DNA of 64,000 nt, from assembly GCA_036004405.1 (NCBI GenBank), contig DASYRM010000065.1, positions 24,113 through 88,112 on the forward strand, in the 5' to 3' direction. Below, one piece after another: positions 1 through 7,282 of this stretch (its first letter is position 1; each line of letters starts with the position of its first letter). The notes beneath the pieces are model-generated. The model ran no database searches. It was given only the letters and a program-made list of their open reading frames with translations, and was not told where the DNA came from. The position numbers and the translations under genes were made by a program. Origin of the DNA: DASYRM01 sp036004405 (GTDB lineage Bacteria > Acidobacteriota > Vicinamibacteria > Vicinamibacterales > UBA2999).

Positions 1-747
1 CGACGACGCCTCCAGGATGCCGCGGACGTCCTCCATCCGCGGAATGTTCGCCAGCAACTGATCGGTGATCTCGGGCACGCGGGCCACCATACGGTGCTCA
101 GCCTCCGACAGCGGCTGCCCGTGATAGACGCGCTCGGCGGTGTCCGGGGCCAGCACGATGCTGCCGAGGTGCGACAGCATGGCCGCCACTTCCACCTGCC
201 AGCGATCGGGCAGCTCGAGCGCGGCCGCCAGCCTGGAGACCTTGGCCTTGATTCGCGACGCGCGACCGAACGACACCGGGTTGGTCAGCGCCAGCACGTC
301 GGTGAGTGCTTTGATGACGCCGCGCAGGGTCTGCTCGAGCAGGACGCGTTCCGCGGTGATCAGCCGGTGCTGTTCGACGGCGTGGTACATCGACGAGAGC
401 AGCGTCATCGTCGGGCAGGGCTTCGTGAGGAAGCGAAAGATCTGGCCCTGGTTCACGGCCGCAATCGCCGCGTCGATCTCCGAATAGCCGGTCAGCAGCA
501 TGCGCACGACGTCTGGCGCCGCGTCCTTGGCCTTGGCGAGAAGGGCGGCGCCGTCCATGCCCGGCATGCGCATGTCCGACATCACGACTGCCGTATCGGG
601 CCTGGCGGCGAGGACGTCAAGAGCCTCGGGGCCGCTCGTGGCGATCAGCACCTCGTAGCGGCGCCGCAGGCTCACCGACAGGCCGGCCAGAACCTGCGGC
701 TCGTCATCCACACACAACACGACCGGAAGGGGGGCGTTGGCCATCAT
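1..747 (-). CDS. Response regulator with degenerate HD-type output domain (3' end outside window)
   Basis: The reverse strand is open for all 249 codons from an ATG at 747 to the window edge, so the C-terminus is missing. Residues about 5-120 form a receiver domain with the acidic pair in VDDEP, phospho-acceptor in MSDMRMPGMDG and the conserved lysine in FLTKP. The second half resembles the core of HD-GYP (RpfG-type) domains, but the metal-binding HD is replaced by HL in AAMLSHLG, so cyclic-di-GMP hydrolysis is doubtful. The start overlaps the stop of the upstream HDOD regulator by four bases (ATGA), implying translational coupling in a kinase-regulator-regulator operon. Output function is unknown; it may act through protein contacts. 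Confidence 0.85.
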   Translation of the reverse strand, partial: MMANAPLPVVLCVDDEPQVLAGLSVSLRRRYEVLIATSGPEALDVLAARPDTAVVMSDMRMPGMDGAALLAKAKDAAPDVVRMLLTGYSEIDAAIAAVNQGQIFRFLTKPCPTMTLLSSMYHAVEQHRLITAERVLLEQTLRGVIKALTDVLALTNPVSFGRASRIKAKVSRLAAALELPDRWQVEVAAMLSHLGSIVLAPDTAERVYHGQPLSEAEHRMVARVPEITDQLLANIPRMEDVRGILEASS

Positions 748-1961
748 GACTTTGCTCCGTGGGCAACACTGCCCTTCACTTCTTCCCTGGCCCATTGAAT
801 CCACCGCCCCAGATCGGGGGCGATACCGCAGCCGTCGAGAAACCCGACGTCGAGGCGATGCTCGGCGCCCGGGGACGCCGCGTCGGGATCGGCCGCACTG
901 ACGAGGGCGTCGGCCAGATGCACGGCGGCGAGGAGGCGCCGTTCTCCGGCCTGCACCAGCCGCGGCGAGTGGTGGTAGGCCGCCGCCTCGACGATCGGAA
1001 ACGGCAGCCCCCACATACCGAGCAGGTAGGCGCCGATGCCGGCGTGGCTGGCGCCGAAGGTCTCCTGCTCCACCTCGTGGTAGGCACGGCGCTCGGCACG
1101 CGCGCGGCGACGCACCTCGGCGAACTGCTCGCGCTGGCCGGCGGCCAGCACGATCTGGCCGACGTCGTGCACGATTGCGGCGGTGAAGACGTCGGCGAGG
1201 TCCGCCTGACCGGCCACCAGCCGGCGCGCCAGCCGCGCCGTCTGCAGCGAATGCTGCTGGAGCCCCTCGAGCGAGAAACCCTCGAACGGCTTGATCTGCG
1301 CCGTACCGAACACCTGGCCGCCCAGTGCGAGGCCCTTGAGGATGTCGGCGCCCAGGTACTGCACGGCCTCGCGAATCGACGACAGCTCGCGCCGCAGGCC
1401 GAAGTAGGCCGAGTTGACGACCTGCAGCACCTTGGCGACGAGCGCCGGGTCCCGTTCGACGATCTCGCTGATGTCGTCGAGCGTGGAGTTGGGCTCGGCC
1501 GCCGCGCGGGTGATGGCCAGGTACACGTGCGGGACGCTCGGCAGCCGGTTGAGGCCGGCAATCATGCCGCGCAGGACGGGATCGTCCAGGTGGGCGTGCA
1601 GGCTGGTGGTGCGGTGGATGACCGCAATGAGCTGATCGGCCTCGAAGGGCTTGCTGAGGTACTGGTGCGCCACCGGCAGCGCCCGCACGATGGCATCGCG
1701 CTCGGCGTGCCCGGACAGCACGATGCGGGCTGTCCCCGGGTAGAGGTCCCGCACCTGTTCGAGCAGGGCCGCGCCATCCATCCCCGGCATGCACATGTCG
1801 GACACGACCACGTCGGCGGCCTGGCGCGCGAGCTCGTCGAGCGCCGCCTCGGCGCCGACGGCAAACGCCATATCCCAGTCGTGGCGCTGGCGCCGCAGCA
1901 CGTTGCGGAGCCCATCCAGAATGCTGGGTTCGTCGTCCACGAACAGAACCCGGGTCTTCAT
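744..1961 (-). CDS. Response regulator with HDOD output domain
   Basis: This 405-residue cytoplasmic protein has an N-terminal receiver domain (VLFVDDEPS at about 5-13, acceptor aspartate in VVSDMCMPGMDG, lysine in YLSKPF). An HDOD domain follows from about 130 to 330 (NRLPSVP, ERDPALVAKVLQVVNS, TAAIVHDVGQIVLA). HDOD domains are HD-superfamily relatives used in signalling, often without known catalysis. ATG at 1961 is chosen because it forms a four-base ATGA overlap with the sensor kinase stop; longer open frame upstream is a shadow of the kinase gene. It probably receives phosphate from that kinase. The regulated process cannot be read from this sequence. Confidence 0.93.
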   Translation of the reverse strand: MKTRVLFVDDEPSILDGLRNVLRRQRHDWDMAFAVGAEAALDELARQAADVVVSDMCMPGMDGAALLEQVRDLYPGTARIVLSGHAERDAIVRALPVAHQYLSKPFEADQLIAVIHRTTSLHAHLDDPVLRGMIAGLNRLPSVPHVYLAITRAAAEPNSTLDDISEIVERDPALVAKVLQVVNSAYFGLRRELSSIREAVQYLGADILKGLALGGQVFGTAQIKPFEGFSLEGLQQHSLQTARLARRLVAGQADLADVFTAAIVHDVGQIVLAAGQREQFAEVRRRARAERRAYHEVEQETFGASHAGIGAYLLGMWGLPFPIVEAAAYHHSPRLVQAGERRLLAAVHLADALVSAADPDAASPGAEHRLDVGFLDGCGIAPDLGRWIQWAREEVKGSVAHGAKS

Positions 1962-4798
1962 GCCGCCGCCTCGCTTCGCGGCCCCTTGATGGGCAGCTTG
2001 ATGGTGAAGGTCGTGCCGTGTCCGGGCTCGGTCTCGAACGAGACCTGCCCGTGGTGGCGATCCGCCACGATGGTGCGGGCAATCGCCAGCCCCTGGCCAG
2101 TGCCCTTGCCGACGCCCTTGGTGGTGAAGAACGGATCGAAGACGTGGCCGCGGATCGCTTCCGGGATGCCGCCGCCGGTGTCGCTGATGCGAATCACCGC
2201 CCAGTCGCCTTCGCGGCAGGTCTCGATGCCGATTCGGCCCCGATAGCTCGTCCCGGCCACCACGTCGCCGATGGCGTGGGCGGCGTTGACGATGATGTTC
2301 AGGACCACCTGGTTGATGTCGCCGCCGTGGCAGATCACCGGCGGCAACTCGCCGTAGTGCGCCTCGACGGCGGCCACGTACTTGTATTCGTTCTTCGCGA
2401 TGATGAGAGTGCTGCGGATCCCCTGGTTCAGGTCCACCGCCACCATCTCCTTGCGATCGGGATGCGCGAAGTCCTTCATCGACTTCACGATGGCTGTCAC
2501 TCTGCCCAGCCCGTCGATGGAGCGGTCGATTGCGCCCGGCACGTGGTCGATGAGGTACTCGAGATCGGCTTCGCGTTCCGCCTCCGACACCTCGGCGGCC
2601 TTCTCGAGCACCGGTCCGCCGCTCAGCACGGTCCGGTGCAGGTCGCGGTATCTGGCGACCAGCACGAAGAGATCGCTCAACCCTTCCTTGAGGAACTGCA
2701 CGCTGTCGGACACGAACTGCGCCGGCGTGTTGATCTCGTGCGCGACGCCGGCGGCCAGGCGGCCCACCGACTCGAGTTTCTGCGCCTGTTGCAGCTCCAT
2801 CTCGAGCTGCTTGCGATCGCGGATGTCGATGGCGATGTGAATGGCGCCGACGCGGGCGGGCGCCTGGGTGGCGAGTTGGGCCGACGACAAGAGCACCGGC
2901 ACGCGCTCGCCGGACGCGGTCAGCAGCGTGCCCTCGCCGCGCACGATGGGCGATTCGCCGTCGTCCACGTGCTGCCACGCAAACACGGCCCCGAGCGGCG
3001 AACCGGTCAACTCCGACACGGGACGGCCGACGAGCGTTGAGGCCGCCTCGTTACAGAGATGGATCTGCCCCTGGCCGTCGGACACGAAGAGCGCGCCGGG
3101 CAGAGCCGCGAGCACGTTCTCGAGGAACTGCGTCGTGGTGGTGAGTTCAGAGGTGCGCTGCTCGACCTTCTCTTCGAGCATCTCGGTGAGCTGCTCCAGA
3201 TTGTGGTTGGCCCCCTCGCCGTCGGCCAGCGCCCGCTCGAGTTGCGCGTACGATTCGCGCAGGCGGTGCTGCATGCCGTTGACGTCGCGCGTGAGGGCGA
3301 CGATTTCGGCGGGCGCCTGCGCCGGCAGCGGCAGGGTCTCGGCAGTACCGAGCGACAGGTGCCGCATAAAGCCCACGAGTTCCTCGAGCGGCGCCGTCAC
3401 GGTGGCCGCAAACAGGCGGGCGCCCACCGCGGACGCGAGGAGCGCGACAAAGACCAGCGCCAGCGTGATCAGGAAGTAGACCGGGACGTCGGAGGCGACC
3501 ACAACCTCGGGCTGCTGCACGTACACCGTCCACCCTGTCGTCGCCATGACGGCGCGGGCACCCAGCTGCACCGTCCGCTCGCCGTCGCCGTCCGGATCGT
3601 AGGAGTAGGCGTGATCCATCGTGGCGCCTGCGGCCTGGCGCACCATCGGCGACTCGGACAGGTCGTCGCCGTTGCGGTGGCCGAGGCCCGGGCTGGTGTA
3701 GATGACGCGGTTCGTACGGTCGAGCATCACCACCGTGCTGTTCGGGAGGGTCAGATACGACTCGACGAAGTATTGGAAGGCCGTCAGCCGCAACGAGGCG
3801 TGGGCCACGCCCGTCAGGCGACCGTCGGAGGTCAGGATGGCGGCGCCCAGGAACACCAGCGGCGCTCCGGTGAGCGGCGACGGCGTCACATCTGAAATGG
3901 CGACCTGCGGCCGTCGGTTGACTGCGTCGCTGAAGAACGGCCGATCGCCCACCGACAGGCCGGGCCGCCGGAACGAGAGCGGCTGAATGTGCTGCACGAC
4001 GCCGCTGGCATCGGCAATGGCCACGGCGCTGAAGTCTGGATAGATCCGGGCTTGTCGCTCGAGTACCAGCTCCAGTTGCGACGGGACCGTGCCCATGTCG
4101 AGCGACGCCGCCAGCGCCGCGATGCCGGATACGTGCGCGTCGACGTAGGAGTTGACGCGTTCGGCGAGCGACACGGCGGTGTCGTTCAACCGCGCGTCGG
4201 CTTCCTCGTGCTGCCGCGCCGAGAAGAACTCGCCACTCACCGTGCTGACGATGAGGATCGGAAGCACCGCCGCCAGCACGAACGCATGGCGGATGAGCGC
4301 GCGCAGCGGCCGGGGGCCGGGGTCGCGCGACAGGTCGGGCCTCAGGCGGACGACCGCGGCCACGACGAGATCCGACAGCACGGGCGCTACCAGCAGCACG
4401 AGCACGCGCTCGAACGCCACGGGAATCGTGCGCCACGTCAGTGCGTCGAGCCCGTGGATGCCGGGAAACGCCACCACCGATGCCGCCAGGAGGAGCGCAA
4501 CGAGCAGGCGCGCCACGAGGGGCGTCCGCAGGCGCGCGGTCGCGACCCCGAGCACCAAGGCCTCGATAACGAAGAGCGCCATCAGGCCCGGATGCGAATG
4601 CGTCGCCGGCCATGCCGACACCGCCGCCGCGAGCGCGCCAAGCCAGGGCCCGAACAGGACGGCCACCGGCAGCGTCACGGCGCGACCCGGCCACGCGCGC
4701 ACCAGGCTTTCGATGTAGCCGGAATTGAGCGCGAACCCGAGAGCGGCGACGGCGACGGTAAGTGCCGCGTGCAGCGAGAACTGGCGTCGGTAGACCAT
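1958..4798 (-). CDS. Membrane sensor histidine kinase (dCache-like, HAMP, PAS, HisKA, HATPase)
   Basis: The protein has 946 residues. It begins with several hydrophobic segments (about residues 8-180), followed by a membrane helix and an extracytoplasmic dCache-like sensor region, another membrane segment near 430-460, a HAMP-like linker, a coiled coil and a PAS domain near 550-660. The phospho-acceptor is H687 in GVAHEINTP. The ATP-binding domain shows DINQVVLNIIVNAAHAIG (N box), SDTGGGIP (G1), FFTTK and GTGQGLA (G2). It heads an operon with two response regulators, overlapping the next gene by ATGA. No clear Shine-Dalgarno sequence precedes the ATG. The ligand is unknown. Confidence 0.93.
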   Translation of the reverse strand: MVYRRQFSLHAALTVAVAALGFALNSGYIESLVRAWPGRAVTLPVAVLFGPWLGALAAAVSAWPATHSHPGLMALFVIEALVLGVATARLRTPLVARLLVALLLAASVVAFPGIHGLDALTWRTIPVAFERVLVLLVAPVLSDLVVAAVVRLRPDLSRDPGPRPLRALIRHAFVLAAVLPILIVSTVSGEFFSARQHEEADARLNDTAVSLAERVNSYVDAHVSGIAALAASLDMGTVPSQLELVLERQARIYPDFSAVAIADASGVVQHIQPLSFRRPGLSVGDRPFFSDAVNRRPQVAISDVTPSPLTGAPLVFLGAAILTSDGRLTGVAHASLRLTAFQYFVESYLTLPNSTVVMLDRTNRVIYTSPGLGHRNGDDLSESPMVRQAAGATMDHAYSYDPDGDGERTVQLGARAVMATTGWTVYVQQPEVVVASDVPVYFLITLALVFVALLASAVGARLFAATVTAPLEELVGFMRHLSLGTAETLPLPAQAPAEIVALTRDVNGMQHRLRESYAQLERALADGEGANHNLEQLTEMLEEKVEQRTSELTTTTQFLENVLAALPGALFVSDGQGQIHLCNEAASTLVGRPVSELTGSPLGAVFAWQHVDDGESPIVRGEGTLLTASGERVPVLLSSAQLATQAPARVGAIHIAIDIRDRKQLEMELQQAQKLESVGRLAAGVAHEINTPAQFVSDSVQFLKEGLSDLFVLVARYRDLHRTVLSGGPVLEKAAEVSEAEREADLEYLIDHVPGAIDRSIDGLGRVTAIVKSMKDFAHPDRKEMVAVDLNQGIRSTLIIAKNEYKYVAAVEAHYGELPPVICHGGDINQVVLNIIVNAAHAIGDVVAGTSYRGRIGIETCREGDWAVIRISDTGGGIPEAIRGHVFDPFFTTKGVGKGTGQGLAIARTIVADRHHGQVSFETEPGHGTTFTIKLPIKGPRSEAAA

Positions 4799-4876
4799 CG
4801 ATTTCTGACAGCGGAGCGCGGGGGCGTCCGCTCCGGAAATCGGCAGGGTAGAAACGAATCTTGAGCTGAATTGGTC

Positions 4877-4901
4877 AGCGGGGCTGAAGCCCCGCCGCTA
4901 C
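4877..4901. repeat. Short palindrome with TGAA loop (REP-like)
   Basis: A perfect 7-bp stem GCGGGGC/GCCCCGC closes a TGAA tetraloop and is followed by CGCTAC. Stem, loop and CTAC flank resemble the palindromes at 13202-13257, 19895-19957 and 21728-21794. It lies in the 154-bp gap between the glycosyltransferase stop and the sensor kinase start. It could act as a hairpin in the kinase leader region or be a dispersed repeat without function. Confidence 0.6.
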
Positions 4902-4952
4902 TTAACCGGACCGGTCTACGGTTGAGTCAGGACCGGAAAAGCGGGCCCTGCC

Positions 4953-6449
4953 CTACTCGCCTTCAGTGGCGGGGGTCAGTTCGACGGCGTCGTCGCCTGC
5001 GTACTGCTGGATGATCGACAGCAGGCCCGTGTAGAGGAACCCGATCTGGAAGAGCACGAGGAACGGCACGGTGCCGAAGATGCCGTTGGCGAGCGCGTAG
5101 AACACCGTGGCCGTGAAGTAGAGACCGAGCGCCAGCTCGATGATCGGCTGCACGACGAAGTTCTGGCGGTACTTCTTGCCGATCCACTCGTCGGTACCCG
5201 CCTCGATGCGGTACTTCGGCGTGCGCGCGAACTCGGTCTGCTTGTTGAAGAGCGCCTCGAAGACCGCCTTCGTGTTGTTCACCGTCAACCCGATGCCGAT
5301 CGACATCAGGAAGGGGAGATACTTCAGCCGGGTCATCCAGTCGTGGTGCAGCTCGCGCTGGCAGACCATGTAGAAGTTGGCCACCGACGCGGTGGCCGCG
5401 AAAAACAGCGGCACGTCGATCAGCAGCATCTCGTACCAGCCCATGTTGTAGCGGATCACCATCGACGGGGCCATCAGCACCGACAGCACGCACATGAGCG
5501 GGTAGTTGAAGTTGGCCGTGAGGTGGAAGAACGCTTCGGCCTTCTCCCTGAACGAGATGTTCGAGCGGAGGATCTGCGGCAACAGCTTGCGGCAGGTCTG
5601 GATCGACCCCTTCGCCCAGCGGTGCTGCTGCGACTTGAACGAGTTCATCTCGACCGGCAGCTCGGCCGGCGCGATCAGATTCGGCAGGAAGACGAAGTGC
5701 CAGCCGCGCAGCTGGGCGCGGTAGCTGAGATCGAGGTCCTCGGTCAGCGTGTCGTGCTGCCACCCGCCCGCGTCGGCAATCGCGTCGCGGCGCCAGATGC
5801 CGGCGGTGCCGTTGAAGTTGAAAAAGAGGCCCGCGCGGTTGCGCCCACCGTGCTCGAGCACGAAGTGCGCGTCGAGCAGGATCGACTGGATCTTCGTGAG
5901 CAGCGAGTAATCCTGGTTGATGTGGCCCCAGCGCGCCTGCACCATCGCCACCTTCGGATCGACGAAGAACGGCACGGTCCGCATGAGGAAGTCTTCGGTG
6001 GGGATGAAGTCGGCGTCGAAGATGGCGATGAACTCGCCCTTGGCCGCCCTCATGCCCGCCTCGAGCGCGCCCGCCTTGTAGCCGGTGCGGTCGGTGCGGT
6101 GCAGGTACTTGATGTCTACGCCCTTGGCGGCGTTGCGGCGCACGGCCTGCTCGGCCACGCTGCGGGTCTCGTCCGTGGAGTCGTCCAGGACCTGGATTTC
6201 GAGCAAATCACTCGGGTATTCGATCTTGCAGACCGCGTCGATCAGCCGGTCTGCCACGTACATCTCGTTGTAGATCGGGAGCTGGATCGTGACGACCGGC
6301 AGCGCCGTCATCGGGCCGGCTGGCACCGGCATCTTGTCCTTGTTCTTCATGTACAGGTACACCAGGTAGTAGCGGTGCCACCCGTACACGGCAAGAATGA
6401 CCAGCACGAAGAAATACGTCGCGAGTGTGAGAGTCTCTGATGGGGTCAT
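4953..6449 (-). CDS. Family 2 processive glycosyltransferase, cellulose-synthase-like
   Basis: The 498-residue integral membrane enzyme has an N-terminal membrane helix (about 6-33), a GT-A catalytic domain and several C-terminal helices. Catalytic motifs are DD at 89-90 (VLDDSTDET), DAD at 145-147, TED at 236-238 and QQHRW at 274-278, the D,D,D,QxxRW signature of processive GT2 enzymes. It would transfer sugar from a nucleotide donor at the cytoplasmic face to a growing polysaccharide or lipid; the product cannot be inferred. ATG at 6449 puts the membrane helix at the N-terminus; 28 more open codons upstream run into the larB leader and look non-coding. No PilZ domain or cellulose operon partners are present. 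Confidence 0.92.
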   Translation of the reverse strand: MTPSETLTLATYFFVLVILAVYGWHRYYLVYLYMKNKDKMPVPAGPMTALPVVTIQLPIYNEMYVADRLIDAVCKIEYPSDLLEIQVLDDSTDETRSVAEQAVRRNAAKGVDIKYLHRTDRTGYKAGALEAGMRAAKGEFIAIFDADFIPTEDFLMRTVPFFVDPKVAMVQARWGHINQDYSLLTKIQSILLDAHFVLEHGGRNRAGLFFNFNGTAGIWRRDAIADAGGWQHDTLTEDLDLSYRAQLRGWHFVFLPNLIAPAELPVEMNSFKSQQHRWAKGSIQTCRKLLPQILRSNISFREKAEAFFHLTANFNYPLMCVLSVLMAPSMVIRYNMGWYEMLLIDVPLFFAATASVANFYMVCQRELHHDWMTRLKYLPFLMSIGIGLTVNNTKAVFEALFNKQTEFARTPKYRIEAGTDEWIGKKYRQNFVVQPIIELALGLYFTATVFYALANGIFGTVPFLVLFQIGFLYTGLLSIIQQYAGDDAVELTPATEGE

Positions 6450-6483
6450 TCCAGGCTCAGACAAACGATGAACACGACGACCG

Positions 6484-6489
6484 ATTATA
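6484..6489 (-). promoter_or_regulatory. Possible -10 box for the GT2 gene
   Basis: On the minus strand this reads TATAAT, a perfect sigma-70 -10 hexamer, 35 bases before the chosen ATG. A transcript would begin near 6477. No convincing -35 box lies 17 bases upstream, so the evidence is the hexamer and its position in the 74-bp gap between divergent genes. Confidence 0.4.
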
Positions 6490-6523
6490 TGGCAAGCGCT
6501 CCCCGCCTTCGCTTTTTGCTCGC

Positions 6524-7282
6524 ATGACCGCACAAGAGCTCCACGCGCTTCTTGAAGAGGTTCGCGCCGGGAAAACCGACCCGGCCGATGCCGCCCGGCG
6601 TGTGACCGACGCCATGTGCGCGGCGCCCTTCGACGATCTGGGCTTTGCGCGCGTGGACACGCACCGTCATGTGCGTCAGGGCTTTCCCGAAGTGATCCTG
6701 GGCACCGGCAAGACGCCGGCGCAGATTGCGGCCATCGCCGCTCGCATCGACACGCAGGGGCACAGCCTGCTGGTCACGCGCGCCACGCGGGAGGCCTACG
6801 ACGCCGTGCGCGCGGTGGTGCCCGATGCGGAGTTTCGCGAAGAGGCGCGGGCCATCGTGGCGCAGCGCGGAGACATTGCCGCCGGCACCGGCACGGTGCT
6901 GGTGTTGTGCGCGGGCACCTCCGACCTGCCGGTCGCCGAAGAAGCAGCCGTCACCGCCGAGGTGATGGGCAACACGGTGGAGCGGCTCTACGACGTCGGC
7001 GTCGCCGGACTGCACCGGCTGCTCGGCGAGTACGAACGTCTGCGGGCTGCGCGCGTGCTGATCGTCGTCGCGGGCATGGAGGGCGCGCTGCCGAGCGTGG
7101 TCGCGGGGCTGGTGCAGGCGCCGGTGGTTGCCGTGCCCACGAGCGTCGGCTACGGCGCAAGCTTCGGAGGCGTTGCCGCGCTCCTGGCCATGCTGAACAG
7201 CTGCGCCAACGGCGTCTCGGTGGTGAACATCGACAACGGCTTCGGCGCCGCCTGCGTCGCGTCAGCAATCACGCATGGCTGA
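6524..7282 (+). CDS. larB: Nickel pincer cofactor biosynthesis protein LarB
   Basis: The 252-residue product matches LarB in length and layout: a helical N-terminal part, then a PurE-like (AIR carboxylase-like) domain with CAGTSDLPVAEEAA, LYDVGVAGLHRLL, VVAGMEGALPSVVAGL and PTSVGYGASFGG. LarB carboxylates nicotinic acid adenine dinucleotide, the first step in making the nickel-pincer nucleotide used by lactate racemase-type (LarA) enzymes. ATG at 6524 is chosen because the family homology begins there; the extra open codons upstream overlap the divergent glycosyltransferase. The 3' end overlaps mutS2 by eight bases. larA, larC and larE are not in this window. Confidence 0.9.
   Translation: MTAQELHALLEEVRAGKTDPADAARRVTDAMCAAPFDDLGFARVDTHRHVRQGFPEVILGTGKTPAQIAAIAARIDTQGHSLLVTRATREAYDAVRAVVPDAEFREEARAIVAQRGDIAAGTGTVLVLCAGTSDLPVAEEAAVTAEVMGNTVERLYDVGVAGLHRLLGEYERLRAARVLIVVAGMEGALPSVVAGLVQAPVVAVPTSVGYGASFGGVAALLAMLNSCANGVSVVNIDNGFGAACVASAITHG

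Noticed and set aside
5140..6440. Plus-strand frames opposite the GT2 gene
   Set aside because: All are antisense to a gene with complete catalytic motifs and lack family features.
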